Part shown: piece by piece, positions 24,401-38,609 of the stretch | Layout: every line of letters starts with the position of its first letter | Numbering within the stretch: position 1 is the stretch's first letter | Assembly (NCBI RefSeq): GCF_021347895.1 | Contig: NC_067117.1 | Span: forward strand, 19,746,858 to 19,810,857 | Direction: 5' to 3' | Origin: Acanthochromis polyacanthus | Taxonomy: Eukaryota; Chordata; Actinopteri; Pomacentridae | Length of the DNA stretch: 64,000 bases | Notes under the pieces: model-generated | Database searches by the model: none | The model's input: the letters and a program-made list of their open reading frames with translations, nothing else | What the model was told of the DNA's origin: nothing | Position numbers and translations under genes: made by a program

Positions 24401-27400
24401 TACCATGGCAACCCAGAGGATCGGTGTGTTGCCGATGAGGACTCCCCTCTCCAGCCCCCCTTTATTTTGTCGTCTTCTGCTCACACAACCAGCACTCCAG
24501 CGCTATCTCGTCCATCTGTAATTTGTTCCACCGAATTACATTGTATGGAATACGTTTATGTGGTTGTCGGGCTAAAAGACTGAACAGTTAAAAGAAGGAA
24601 AATCTAACAAGGAATGTATTAAACAATCCTTTGCCAATCAATGAGCAAAAATGTTGTTCTTTTCTGTGAGCAGACTGTGTCAAAAGAGGGAGGAAAGAGA
24701 GGGAATGAAATGGATTGACAGAGTAAGCAGGGAGGAAATAAATATAATGAGTGACATTTCCAAATCAAATATGCATGAATCAACAATGCCTCCAATGGCA
24801 CAATAAACAAATTCTCGAATTAAGGAGCGACCGGGCGGAAAATTGCAGGAGAGGGGTAGGAGTTACTTTATTATAAAAACAAAAATGCTGGAAAGAGAGG
24901 ATACTAAGAGAAAGAGGAAAAAAATCTCTCCTTTATGGATTATTTCTTGTCTCATTTTTACCTTTTCCCCTTTGTCTAGTTTCCCTTTTTGACAAATTTA
25001 ATTGCCATTTCTTAATCCACTTTTCTCCCTTCTTTCTCCTCCTCCTATCCTCCTCTTCTCCTTCCTCCTCCTGCAACCCTGGAGAGAAACCGTTCTTTCT
25101 GAGCCAAAGCCTTGATGAGTGCCAGGCAAGGTTCGGGGTGGCTGGGCTCAGCTATGTTAAGACATGCTTACGTGTTTGTTTTGCTGCAAAGCAAGGCTCA
25201 GTCTCACTCGAGCAATCAAGGCAGCGGTTAACTTGATTGAGATTTGTGGGTACAGCACTGTTTGTTTTTTTTACCCCCCCCCCACCTCTCTCACTCTTTC
25301 TGTCTTTGCTCTGCTTCATTTTTGTCATTTCAGTTTTCACTTTACATACAACACACAGGTTTAACGTCTGACTGTTTGAACATTTCCGACTGTTTGTGTT
25401 GGGTTCAGATCCAGCCTGTGGGAAAGTGTAAGAATGATGAGCCTTTTAGATTCTTTGTCTTCTTCCAAATGTGGCAAAAGATGTAGCCATCATAAATATT
25501 ATGCTCTTTTGCAACACTTACTTTAGATGTAACATGGCGTTCACTGGTATTCTGTTTTTGCACATCTGCTCAGTCACACTAACCAGTAGCTTCCTCAGCT
25601 ACATTTATTTGCGTTTAATGGAATGTGTGACCCCAGTGGTGAATTTTTCACTCATTTATAAATTCAACACCTTCCACTCCTTCTGTTTATTCTGTCCCCT
25701 CTATGTCTGAACGTAGGAAGAGTTAAAGAGCATTACACTCCTCCTTGTTTCTCTTCTCTCTCCTCTGCCCACTTTCCTTTTCTCTTGCTTATGTGGTATA
25801 TGTGCTATTCTTATTTACTTTCTTAGTGAGTTATATGAAAAGATCAATACCTCTCTTACATACAGTTAATGTGTAGCTGTGGCCAGCAGCTGGTGAAGCA
25901 TTCTCCTCCCCAACACCTTTTAGACACCCAAACCGGGGTGTCTGTGTCTGCCAATTTGTGTAACTTTCCGAAACCGACAATCCTACATTCACACCCACTA
26001 GAGCCATTGATTTGCCAGCTGTGCAGATGTGAGAAACTATGCAGGGTTAGAACTTCTCCCTTAAGCTCTCACTTTCCTTTGTTAAACAACTATTTCTGGC
26101 ACTTTTGCTGTTTGTACGGGTGGATGCTGCTCTATAAAAGCCTTCCAGGATAAACTTGACCACTAGTCTTTTCTTGTATAACTCGACCCTGAGCTTAGCT
26201 CAACACAGGAACTGGAAACAGTTAAATTGCTAACACTACAACTCACTTTTAGGGCTCATTTTGAAAATCATCACTGAGTAATATGGTCTAACGTGTTGAA
26301 TCTGTGTGGAAAACAAAGGAATAAAATGCGGCTTTGTGCAGGACTATTTCTTGTGTGGGAGCTGCTCCCTTACAAATTCTGGTCAAGAAAAAGTTATTAT
26401 ACTTTTAGTAATTAGTGTTGTACTTTTAGTCATTATTTATAGTGTTATTGGTAATTTCTGGTTTCTGGTCTTAATATGTAGCTCAGCCAACCGCCTGCTG
26501 GCTCCAGCTACATATTTATTGTGCATGTATGACAGTGGTATCCCTTTCTCATCTTGCTCTTTACAAGATGGTGTGTTTGTATGGCCAAGTGATAAACGCA
26601 TCATTTAATACACCTAAAAAGCACAACTTCAGTATGGTCAAGCCTGTGAATGTCAGATAATCTCACAAGTAGATAGGCATGTTTAATGCCACACTGTCCC
26701 CAGATACATTAACAAGAGAGGCTCATAGAGGCTGCACTCAGTACAAAGCGTAACAATACTCTGACCCATTTTCTCAAGTGCTGTCTTCTCCTTATACACT
26801 CTTAACCAAGCAGATACACTTATAGCATACAGCCTGCCCACATATTCCGAAACAGTCACAAAAACACATGCTCTGTTGCTTTCTCTCTCTTGCACACACA
26901 CAAGCACACAATCTATGGCTGACAGGGTTATTTGTGATGGAGGTGTGAAGGCCCCGGACCGTGACATTCTGGCACACTGTGTTTACCCTGGCTGGTACTG
27001 AGACACTGAGCAGAACACACACATTTTAGAAAAGGACATCCCACAGACTTCAGGCCAAGGCTGCTTGAGGGGCCTCACTTAGTGCACGGACATACGTGTG
27101 TGCTCGGCTACACCGCTTTGGTGTGTGTTTGTGTGTGACTGTCACTGGCTCTTATCAGGACAAAGCACAACCAGCAGCACAGGGCTGCAGGGGGCATATG
27201 GGTGAGGGGGAGGGAGGAGTGGGCGAGTCGTTGAATAATATCCACTGTTTCCTTTTTCTCTCTTTGCCTCCCTCCCTCTTTCTTGGTGTCTTTATCTGTT
27301 AGCAATATCTGTCTTCACCCCTCACCACCCTTCTATTCCCATGCAGCACCTTCACTCAAATCACGTATCTACAGAGTTGTTGCCTTTTTCTGCCCACTGT

Positions 27401-30400
27401 CACGGTCCACAGACTTCATCCTTTCTTTCTCTCCATCTTTTCCTCCCTCTCCCACTATTCTTCTTTCTTCTTTTGCTTCATCTGTTACCGTGCATAACTT
27501 CTCTTTTATAATCTGTAGCACTTTTCCTGGTTCCTTGTCTTTATTAGTTCATTTATTTCAGCTCTCCACCTAAGTGCACCATGTAGCTCATAGATGAAAT
27601 CACATCGGCACACACCCTCCACCACTCAGTATGAAGGGGAGACGTGACTCAGCCATATTTAATAAAATACAACTAATGTTGTGAGGAGGGAACAAATACA
27701 TGAGAACATTGGCGGCTGTGGGATGTAGCATTGCTTTAGCAGTGCTTCCAGTGGTGCATATATTTCACCAGGGACAAGTCAAAGATGGACAGAGGTTACT
27801 GTAATTAGAACCAGATGTAAAGAGAAACAAGAGGAAAGAAAAAAATGAAGAAACAAAGACACGGGCAGGGAGGCAAGTGGAGAAACTCTGGCAGTAACAA
27901 GCGGCAGATTACATTCAGAGTGACGCGATTTATTTTCCAAATGCTCTTCATGGTTGGAGGGAAAGGAGGGAGGGAGGTAGGGAGGCAGAGGGAACATGGA
28001 GAGGAAGTGGAGGCGACAGGGTGAAGTAACCACATGCCTCCTTTGCCAGATGGATCTAAGTTGGACCGTGACCGGCCAGCTTTTAACCCTTGGTTTGGTT
28101 TGGGAGCACACTGCTTCAGCCGTCCAACTCTACCCATTTTTGTGAACTTCCCTTGAAAACTTCTTTGTCCAAGAGTCAATAATTATACATTCACCTTTGG
28201 GAAATCACTGCACAATTGTATCAAGTGTTTGGGCGAACTCTCTCATACATCCCTGTTATTTGCTAATAGAGAACAATGAGGTGAATGAAGAAGTGTTTCT
28301 CGAGTCTCAGCAATGTAACCCAGCCTTTCGTTAATGTTTTAAAACCATGAGTCTGTGTGTTGTGATCTTCCCACATAATCATACTGGTTGTGTCGAGGGA
28401 AGAAAGAGGCGGGAGAGATTTGAATCATGGCGCTGGGCGTCATTTTTGTGTGCAGATGTTCTCATAGGTGAACAACACATGGTCTGTCACGGATGCATGC
28501 AGATGTTTTATTTCTCTCTTTCTGGGGTTATTTTTAGTTCCACCAGCCCAAAGCTCATCTTTTCTGTTTTTTTCCCCTCTGTCCCAGCTCTTCCTTCTGT
28601 TTTTTTTAGTATCTCTACATAAAACTCCTATACTTAGTCTCGCTCTGCCTTGCATCATGAATCAATCCCTCACCAACAGAAGGCAGGGAGGATGGGTTGC
28701 CCTGGCTGGGAGACACTGTGGAGCGAGCAGCCTGTCATACCCTAAGAAGTATGCTTAGTAGACAACTACACAAGGACAGCAGAGTTATATTTATGTAAGA
28801 GGGTGGAGTTTACCGAATGCAGCTTGCATTAACTATTACACTTTTGCAGATTCGAAGGACGTGTTCTTGGCGTAAAGCTGCGCAAGGCATTTTTTCGGGG
28901 ACATCCTTGGGCCAAAATTCCATACTAACTTTTCAGCATATTGTAATTAAAGTGGTCTGAGAGGAAAATAGGTTTCCGCACCTCCTCCTGGCTCTGTTTT
29001 CAGAAAGCCTATCTTCTGACAGGATACGTCAGTCAATCACAGGGCCGTTTTAAAATCAAATGAGATGGTATAAATTAAAGTTAAGTCCGTGGAAAGATCA
29101 GAATTTGATTGTGCTGTGTTGGGCTGTATATTTTGTTTGCTGTGTTTTGTTTTTTTCCTTTTCCATTTCTGCCCATTACAGCTTTAATTGGTTAAAAAGG
29201 TCCATCCTGATATGGCATTGAGAAAATAAGCAGTCAGTGAATCACAGTACTGACAATTGCATGTATTAGGTGTAACATTGCTGCCAGGTTATTCTCTCCT
29301 TGATATAATCCTCTGCCATCCGGCAAGGCTCACTAAAGCAGCAGCTACCGCCCCGGCCATGCCAACATACCAGCTGCAACACTGAATACAATATCAGCAA
29401 AAACCTTAATGAAGAGCTAATGTGAAGTAAAGATTCACGAAAATGGGCACACAAGCACACCCACAGGGATAAGATGACATGATAGATGCACAGGGATTTG
29501 CAGGCCACACACAAGTGTGCTTTAGTGTCTGTGTTTGTGCAAGTGTGTGTCTGTGTGTGTCAGTCACAGGTCCCAGTGGTTTAATTATTCACTCTGTATT
29601 AAATCTTCATTTCCGCCGCCCTCACAGTCAGCCTTCCTAATGGTGAACACCGATGAATATTGCATTTTCACCATCAACCATCAATGTGTCAGAGGGAGAA
29701 AGAAATAAATGCAGAGTCACTGAGATAAAGAGATGTCTGCAATTTGAGACAGAGGAGTAACACAGCGAAGTGTGCTGAAGCAAAAACAAACTCAGAAGTG
29801 CAGGCAGATCAGTGCAGCAGAGAGACTGTGATTGAGAAACAGCAGTCGCCTGCTGAGATGGAGAGGCATAGAGAAATAGAGGAAAAAAACCCTGTAGCGT
29901 GCTGTGTCGTCCACTCTCAGAAGACCGGCTAACTGCGTCTGTCATGTTGGGCTTTTCAGCATGCTGTTTTAGTAAAGTGGCCATCACCGGTTTTTATTGC
30001 AGCCTCCATTTTACTGACACCATCGTGCTCCAGTGAAAACCCAAAATGGTCAGCGATCCACTGCATACAAGCTTCAGAGACATGGAGATTGCCGGCAGAA
30101 CACTGGGCTTGAACTTCAGAAAAATGAAGTGGTGTGAAGATTTAGCTCTATTTTAAAACAGACTAAAGTAGCTTTATTTACATTTTCTATAATAAAATAC
30201 TGAATCTGAGCAGGGTTACCTACACAATGCTTTTAGTATCAAGTTTCATTGTAATGCACATTGCTACCTGTTACCTGAGTGTCGGTCTGCTTAGGAGTCA
30301 ATGCCTCAGAAAGAACAAGGTCCTGTCCCTATTGGCTTGGTGCTTTTTCACTGTTGACTCAAGTTACTAAGACGGTTATGCTACCTCTGGTTTATTAGAT

Positions 30401-32331
30401 AGGTTGTCTAGTTTTGGCAAGCCTTTACACATAAATAGCTGAGTGCCAGGATGAGCAAGAATAAATACCTTACCAGTGTCTCTAATCACTAGGTATAAAA
30501 CTATAATTATAACGCAGTAGTGTATGATTGTCAGTGTGTAAATCAGTATGTCTTTATGGAGGCCTAGTCTGCTCTTTGAAAGCTGTCAGTATCTAACAAG
30601 AGCCACTGCACCAAGGCAGGTATTCAGCTCATTCTCTGATTTACTAGAACCGCAGCGACTCCTGTTCTGACAGTTTTGGGCCTCCTGAGAGAGTGTAGAT
30701 TAGCTTAATCTAGCATTTTAGAGATTCTGTATTGACAGGATCCAAAGATGAGAAACATTTTTTCTCTCAATAGATCTGAATTGTCAAATTGCTTTTGATC
30801 AGCACAGCAACCAAGCAGAATCTAAAAATGATGTTTTGACGTTGTTTCTTGAAAAGGAGGTTTAAAAACCATCAAAATAAGCTCACACAGTTTCAAACAT
30901 CTCTCAAACACTGACCATCTCCTTACAATTGGTGGATATATGTCTGGCTAAAATATGTAAAAATAAGCAGCATAAATATACAGCGTCCATAAATCCATGA
31001 CGTGTATAGATTCATTTAAGATGATGACAGTAGGGATGGTCTGATTTTCTCAGGTTGCATTAAACAATAAATTACTTTAATGCCACTAAATATTGAGCAT
31101 ATGCTGCCAATTTATGTTTGAGACCATTTATTTTTGAAGTAGAAATAATAATTTCCTTGATGTTCTTAAATTGGATGTTTAGACAGCAACCTAAAAAATG
31201 CTGGCTACACAACAGGATATTCTATAAATTGTCTTTTTGTTGGCTGTATTATTGGGCCTTTTAATAGAATTTCTGCACTCTTATTTCCTCAGAAATGATG
31301 TGCAAACCCATATCTGTCTGGGCCAAAAACATGAACCATAGAAAATTAATAAAAAACACGTTCACCACATTTAAGAAAAGTATCAAGTGGGCTAACTGCT
31401 GACACACAACTGATCAGAAAACCTTTGCATTTAGGTTCTCGTAGACCAGCCTAGTGTCTAAATGTAAGTGTTGTAAAGCATAGTGCAGTCAGTCGTCAAG
31501 CAACACTGCATATAAAATGTAAATTAGGGTAATTTTGGTCTGTCTGTGCTCTTCTTTATGATAATAAAAAAATCTAAATTTTGATCTCTCCTCATGCTGA
31601 AATATAGCGCAGTTGGAACAGAAGAGCCATATGCAGCAGACAGGAGAGCATATCTACCTCTGAAATCAAGGCTTGTCTTTGAAAAGCTGAAAAGCACAAG
31701 GTTTGATTGCTGCTGACATATCTGGGTTAGAATGATAACGGGGTGCCAGCCACCCCTCCCCTCCCCCTCTGCTCTATGAAAATCCATAAGGAAAAAAAAA
31801 GACTCTTCCTCAAAAAATATTCACACACTCCTGCTTTTTATTGTTTTATAGTATAGTGTGCCATGTGTGTCGAGGGGATAAACTGTGTAGGTTTGGCAGC
31901 TCGCTTGTATGTCAAGGATAAGGGATTAGGAGATGAAATCAACACGTATGTGCGCCTGGGTGGTACATCAAAGCACATAGTCTGAGAGCGGATGTGTGTT
32001 TGTACGGTATATGAGGAACATATACGTACGTAGATTCAGTCGAGCTCCTGCTCCGTGAGACTTTGATAATCCATGCTGAATAACATTCATGTCACACATC
32101 CCCCTGCATCTCGCTTTTAATTCAGACTCTCTCTTCTGTGCTCCTTCGTTCCTCTGCACTCGCTCGTCACTTTGTCTCTCTCCCTCGTTCCACCTCTTCC
32201 TCCCTGCTTCGCTCGGAAAGAAGGGCGTGGGCAGACAATCTCACAGTCCCTTTCAAGGTTCAAAGTCCCTTTTCTTCCTCTGCTTCCCGCGCTCCTGCAC
32301 TGTTCTACATGTTACTGCCTTATTAAGTTGT

Positions 32332-32335
<4 letters not shown>

Positions 32336-32406
<71 letters not shown>
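32336..32406 (+). repeat. (CT)20 followed by (C)31
   Basis: About 40 bp of pure CT followed by an uninterrupted run of 31 C, ending in ACAGTAAGT. The tract imitates a very strong polypyrimidine tract with a CAG acceptor deep in an 18-kb intron, and a GTAAGT overlaps the acceptor. Confidence 0.97.
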
Positions 32407-32474
32407 ACAGTAAGTGTCTGCTTGGTCACAGAACATCTTTCTGGTTTTTGCCTGCTAATGAGCCTGCATCATCT

Positions 32475-32773
32475 TCACACACACACACACACACACATGT
32501 TTGTACTTCTATCTTAGTGAGGACATCCATAGGCATAATGCATTTCCTAGAGCCTTACCCTAACCTTAACCATCACAACTGATTGCCTAAACTTAATCCT
32601 TACCCTAACCCTAACCAAACCTCAATTCATACCTGTTCTCTAAAAACAAGTCTTCACCCTCAAACATGGCTGTTTCAAAGTGAGGACCGGCCAAAATGTC
32701 CTCACTTTGTAAAAATGTCCTCACTTTGATAGTTAAATGCAGAAAATGGTCCTCACCATGTAGCAAGTACAAG

Positions 32774-32846
<73 letters not shown>

Positions 32847-33121
32847 ATTTGTCCTTCTATCTTAGTGAGGACATCCATAACCGTAATGCATTTCCTAGAG
32901 CCTTACCCTAACCTTAACTATCAAAACTGATTGCCTAAACTTAATCCTTACCCTAACCCTAACCAAACCTCAATTCATACCTGTTCTCTAAAAACAAGTC
33001 TTCACCCTCAAACATGGCTGTTTCAAAGTGAGGACCGGCCAAAATGTCCTCACTTTGTAAAAATGTCCTCACTTTGACAGTTAAATGCAGAAAATGGTAC
33101 TCACCATGTAGCAAGTACAAG

Positions 33122-33172
<51 letters not shown>
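32475..33172 (+). repeat. Two tandem ~348-bp units joined by CA arrays, with telomere-like motifs
   Basis: Copy 1 runs from 32498 to about 32774 and copy 2 from about 32848 to 33122. Equivalent points (TGAGGACATCCATA) lie at 32518 and 32866, a period of 348 bp. The copies are nearly identical, with a few substitutions and a shorter inter-unit CA run. Each holds TTACCCTAACCCTAACC and several AATGTCCTCACTTTG/AAGTGAGGACC strings that are mutually inverted. Each copy is entered and left through CA arrays (32475-32497, 32775-32847, 33123-33171). The GAGGAC-CCCTAA-CA combination resembles a dispersed repeat abundant in percomorph fishes. No coding capacity. Confidence 0.9.
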
Positions 33173-33173
<1 letters not shown>

Positions 33174-34179
33174 CAGCCCACGATGTACGAACCACACCCT
33201 GCAGCTTCTGTAGATATTCATTTCTAATAATAGCTGCACCCTTGTGTACTGTTTGTTGCTACTATAGAGTGATTCTCTCAGTGTGCACACAGTAACTAAT
33301 GGATTTAAGTTCAAGTTTCACATAGACACTTCGATATAGTCTCCTTCTGATCTGTATTACCCGTGATGTAATGCATAGATTTCTTCCTCTCTCATCACTA
33401 TGGCTCACGCGTCCAAAAGTACGAGCACGCGCTCTAAGAAACACATGGCTGCTGACCAGCTGGTGTGCAGAAGACGAGGGAATAAGAGAATATGTGGTCC
33501 TTGAGCTGACAGTATGATGTATGTCATGTCATCGTATTACATGGCTTGTATCAATTAAGCAATGATTTGGAAACAGACTTCCATTAACAATATGGTTCAA
33601 AATGTTACCACCAAACGCTGATTCTTGATACTTTGCTCATTTTAAAAATCGACCAGTTCAATAATTGTAACTAAAACAATTACTGTAAATGACTGTCTGA
33701 AATAGAACCAGGAAATCAGGCCCTGCTTTTGCATTTTTAGGTAATAACATCTCTAAAACATGTCCACATAGAGTATTTTAGAAGGGATATTTGTTTATTT
33801 TGTAGCAGCCCTATAGCATTTGGTGAACTGAATTTTACCACCCTACATTTTCTTCCTGCCTTTCTATTCTCTATACTTTGTATGCATTTACTCTTCTTAC
33901 TGATAGGAATGCACAATGTCTGATGGGAGAAAATGAGCTTATTTGCTTCTAGATTTGTATGTGATTTGGGTGCCACCCACTGAAATGCTTATAGAAATCA
34001 TTACAATTTGGCTGCAAGAGCAAATGAATTGATGATATGATGGTTGTTTCTGTTTGTCACCTAGCATTATTTCTGAGTTTACTAGAAGTATGCGGCCCTC
34101 ATTGCAAAGGTTAGATGCTTTGGATGCGACCTTTACCCCTTCATTCACACAGCCATAACATGTGACACACCATGTCATG

Positions 34180-34230
34180 CATGTTGCTTTGGATAAAAGG
34201 ATCCACCCAGTGTCATTTATTAATGTATAG
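34180..34230 (+). repeat. Possible SINE-tail fragment
   Basis: TTGCTTTGGATAAAAGGATC at 34184-34203 carries the CTTTGGATAAAAG core typical of tails of dispersed teleost repeats, and matches the reverse strand of 11892-11904. The upstream body was not recognised and the ends are not defined. Confidence 0.4.
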
Positions 34231-34395
34231 GGGATTGTAACGAGGTGTAGATGGGACTCTGAAGTTCAAGGCTGCAGACGGCTCTTTGGTTTTCTGCGTG
34301 AGACCGCTGTCAGAAAGCCGGGGGGGGGGGCATGTCGACGGATGGTGGGGGAGCATTCACCACTCTTCATACCCCCTCCCCTTTGTCAGCCCACT

Positions 34396-34398
<3 letters not shown>

Positions 34399-34460
<62 letters not shown>
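34399..34460 (+). repeat. (CA)31 microsatellite
   Basis: A pure CA run of about 62 bp. It follows a G-run at 34320-34330 and a CCCCCTCCCC patch. Confidence 0.98.
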
Positions 34461-34462
<2 letters not shown>

Positions 34463-34933
34463 TCCCTCTTATTTGTACCACTGTGCCCCTCTAGCTCCTC
34501 CGTGACCATCCATGCCATCTCATCTCTCCCCCCGGGCTCCCCATATCGCTTTACTTCATTATTTAGCGTGTTATTTTTTCTCCTCCCTGATCTATAGTCC
34601 CCACATCACAGAGGCGGCTAATTAATTATGGATGGAGTTGAGGGGGGGAGGTGAGTGTGTGTGGTGGTGGTGGGGGGGACTTAAAAAAAAAACGACCAGA
34701 CATCCGCCTCATTACATATGCGCAGTGTTTTTGGAGCTTTATTAATTTATATCTTGTCAGGCTATGCCAAAGCCTTCAGAACACTTTTGGCTTTTTAATA
34801 CATTTATTTATTTATATAGCGTTCCGCGCTTGCTTTTGCCTTCCCTTCATCCTCCTACACCATACTCTCCGTCCCTCCACCCCACCCCGTCTATGTCTTG
34901 ATTTTAATCTCTCACCTTCTACATATCTGCATG

Positions 34934-34934
<1 letters not shown>

Positions 34935-35014
<80 letters not shown>
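34935..35014 (+). repeat. (CA)40 microsatellite
   Basis: A pure CA run of about 80 bp, which produces the Thr-His tract in a spurious 190-codon frame at 34651-35223. Confidence 0.98.
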
Positions 35015-35018
<4 letters not shown>

Positions 35019-37259
35019 ACATTTTTTTCCTGCCGACTGTCTCATTATCTGCTCTTGGTGGATGTTAAAAGGTGTTTTGCTCACCTGCAAGAAGAGATTA
35101 TCTCATCCCCCAGCCGAACACTGGTTTTATTATTTTTTTTTCTTTTACTTGATTATTTGGTGTGGTAGAAAGCAGCGTGGTAAATATCACAGCACGTTGA
35201 AAATGAAGGAAGGAATATATTAGATGGAGCTTAAGCGAGAACGGCAGCAGCTCTCCTTTGAGAAACGCTCAGTGACGTTCAATCAAAACTGGCATCTGCA
35301 GGAAAATGTAAAAAAAAATTAGGTCAAACAGTGTATAATTGGAAGAAAAATATCATTAGGAATGGTAGCTTTGGATTGTTTTGTGTCTCTAGGACATACA
35401 GAAGTATGACAATAAATAAATTAGTTCCTAAAATATGGAACATCCGTTTGTACACACAGAGCGAAGCTCATTTCCTCTAATTCTACATGCAGGAAATTTT
35501 CAAAAGTAGTAATAAGTGAAATAATATATACAATGCATCGTAATAATCTACATAATTATGTATGCCTTTACTGTTTAAGAATGGGATGTGCGGCACTAGC
35601 CTCAGGCAGCAAAGCTAACAGCAGCCTTTGAAGGGAAAACAAATATGGAGAGGTAAGGAAAGCCCTCCAGCTACTGTGACAGAAGTTGGAGTTGGACATC
35701 AGCCATCACAAACAAACACTTTGTAACATATACACTCGTTCACATACTCAGCAACACAGGTACACTCACACACAAGCTAACCTCTGTCCAGTATGCGCTG
35801 AAGAGAGTCTTTCACAGCTAATGAAGGATTCTTGTTTACGCAACTTTGCATCACTTGTGTGCTCGGAAGCGAAGAGTTTTAAATTTGGCAAAGGCAGTTT
35901 TCTGCTACGGCATCCACATCTGTTGGTGTTAAAAATACTTATGAAGATGTCAGAATGCAAAGACAGTCATCAAAATCTCAAAATTGAGCAGATGTTTTTG
36001 TGCCGTGCTCTTGTGTGGAGAAACCATCTGTGGTGTGCATTCCTTCATGCATCTTTTCCACTTCACGGGCAGACACAACTTTACTCAAAATGCCTCTTAC
36101 CGGTTACAGTAGAGCAAGATGAAGTGATCCTTATGAGGAAGCAGCCTGCTGTTCTGTGTAAGCTCAGGTCCTGATCTGGAACATTTGTGTGTATATAAAA
36201 GCTTAAATTGCAATTCTGTTATTGACTGACTCGCTACCAGACATTTAAATCAATCAGATCATGCTATACCTGCAAATGTTCCTGACATACAGCAAAAACC
36301 CCACCTTTTCACAACTACACACCCCTACACACCCGTCCCCTGTCGGCCCTCCTGAAGTCGGTCAGATGGAGTGTCACATCTGGCCAAGAAAACCACAGCA
36401 TCCGTCTTCACAGATGAATTGAAAGCTGAGAAGTCAGCAAAAGGGAAGAAATAAAGAGAAAAAAGGTCTCTTCGAGCTTCAAACGAATCCCCCCAGTGAA
36501 ATATTGTTTCAATGTACTCTGCACTTTGTAGCCCTAATGCGGGCTTTGAACTGTTTTGGCACCTGTCACAAATACTGATGAAATAGTTTCTCCCTGCAGA
36601 GCACTTTTCCCTGATCCCACTCCCTCTCCCTCAGTATCCTCTTCTTCCTCACTACTACCTCCTTCTCTTTTCCACAACGCCTTTCCATTTGGTCTCAAAA
36701 GCAGTACAAGCTTCTATCTGTGAAACCAGGGGCTTCGTGCAGAAGGATTTCTCTGCTCTTGCACCATGTTGTCTGTGAACCACTATTTCCCTCCACTGGT
36801 TAGCTTGTTATTGACTTTTACAGAAATTATAGGAAGCCTTTAAAATCTGTGATTTGAAGTGCTAGATTTGGATTATTATATGATAGGATGAGCAGCTTAA
36901 CCTTTCTAACATGCTATCTTACATGCTTCCAAGAAAATCTGTTTTCCACTGCTAATGAGATATCAGCTTGAACGCTACCTCAAAACCCTACAAAATCAGA
37001 TTCATATATTCATGGCTCACGAGACAATATATTTAACCCATTATGATACTTTTTAGTGTATTGTTATACAGAGGATTCGGTGAAATAACAGGATGCTATA
37101 AGGAAAGATGACTGCCAGAGAAAACGCCAAGCAGACAGCCGAGCTGACACAAAGTCGATAGACGGATGAATAAAACATTGGTTAGCTGCCGCCAGTGCTA
37201 CAGGCTACGCTAGCTTCTGACACGCCGGCTTCTATAAGTTAGCTTTAACAGCAGGATGC

Positions 37260-37930
37260 TCATATCCTTCTTTTTTTTTTCTCTCATGTGGCACCGCGGA
37301 CGTTGCAGGCCCACACGAGCTTTCTCTGCACTGAGGAAGGACTTCAAAAGCCACAAGTGCAAATCAACCTCTACCTTCTTCTCTGTCTCCTTTCCTCTGC
37401 TTCTCTCCCTCCATTTCTGCTCCCCTCCATCAATTTTCAAGTGTTGTCTGAGACTCCAGGCAGTTAATTAAGTAGGACATTGTCGGGGGGCTTCGGTACA
37501 TGGTGCGGATGAAACTGGATGGATGGATAAAAAGATGGAGAAGATGCAGAGGGATCCAGGCATTCCTCTTTGCCTCTTTGCATTTCCAGTCTAAAATGTC
37601 TTCTCCTTAAACCTTTGATTCTTTCACATCTTTTCTTTTGATCCCAGTTCTTTTTTTTCAATTCTTTTTTCCTGTCCCTGCATGCCATCTTTACCCTTTG
37701 CTCTGTTCCCAATTAAACCAGCATCCTCTGCCTTCACTTTTTCTTTTTTTTTACTTTCTCCTTATTCCCTTCATTTCCTCCTTTTCTCCTCAACCATCCT
37801 TCATGTCTCCCCCCTTTCTTTCTTCTCCTGTTTCCTCCCTCCACCATTCCCTGTGTCATTCCCTCCTTCTTGGCCATTCATTTTCCCTGCACCATTCCTC
37901 CCTTCTCCCGCCTTCCTCGTAGTTGATTAT
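37260..37930 (-). repeat. Polypyrimidine-rich region with a short purine island
   Basis: C/T dominates at about 37340-37440 and 37600-37925, built of TTCCTCC/CTTTCTC units; a GGATGGATGGAT purine island lies at about 37515-37560 between them. Apparent frames here are Ser/Pro/Phe/Leu-rich artefacts of composition. Confidence 0.6.
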
Positions 37931-38591
37931 ACACCAGGTTTTCTGTAGCCCGTTTCTTCCTACTATAGTATTCCCCTCTCTCATTATGTGTTGTGCATGT
38001 GTTTGTGTGTGATCAGACACACAAGGCCAGAGCTAAGCAGGCTAATGAACAAACTCCGGCATTGTATTCAGGCCCTGGGGACATGCTGTAGCTTCTAATG
38101 TACAACAGCTACAGCTAGAGGAGGAGAAAGAAAAATCCACTGACAGCGAGCCAGCTATCTGCTTAAATAAAGTGCTACAAGGAGTGAAGTAGAGGGTGTG
38201 CAGTGGATATTTTACAAGGATGTGGTCAACGTTTTCCTGTCCTTTCCCATTATTATCCTATTCTTTGCTTTGGACTTGGTAACGTGTGTGTTGTCCTATA
38301 CAGCTGCTCTGACTGACTTGGACAATCAACTTCAGTCTTTTACACTCTTGCTACATGTAATAGATGCTCCATTTTTAAAATCTAAATGCATTGTTGCATT
38401 CTGAGCCTACACATGTCTCTTATTATGTGAGTCGCTTAGCAGTGTCTCCAGGTTGTAAAGTGTGTGATTTGTCAGCAGTGATCTGGTTTGTTATCCCTTT
38501 GGCTCAAACTGTTTAGTAGAGGGTGGGTTAGATCCACCCAAGCTTTAACTCATGTTGTATAAGATCTGTCAGCCAGCCAGCCACCAGCCAA

Positions 38592-38609
38592 CCCCCCCCC
38601 CCCCCCCCC
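38592..38609 (+). repeat. Poly-C tract (18 C)
   Basis: A run of C preceded by CCAGCCAGCCACCAGCC and followed by TCTTTCTCTCC. The G-run on the other strand is a possible quadruplex-forming or polymerase-slippage site. Confidence 0.95.

Noticed and set aside
32576..32960. CCCTAA strings as a true interstitial telomere
   Set aside because: Only two to three hexamers occur per unit, embedded in a 348-bp repeat; this is far short of a telomeric array.
35686..36174. 162-codon + strand frame not made of simple repeat
   Set aside because: It is the longest repeat-independent frame, but no recognisable domain, promoter or splice context is present, and this length is plausible by chance in 64 kb of intron.
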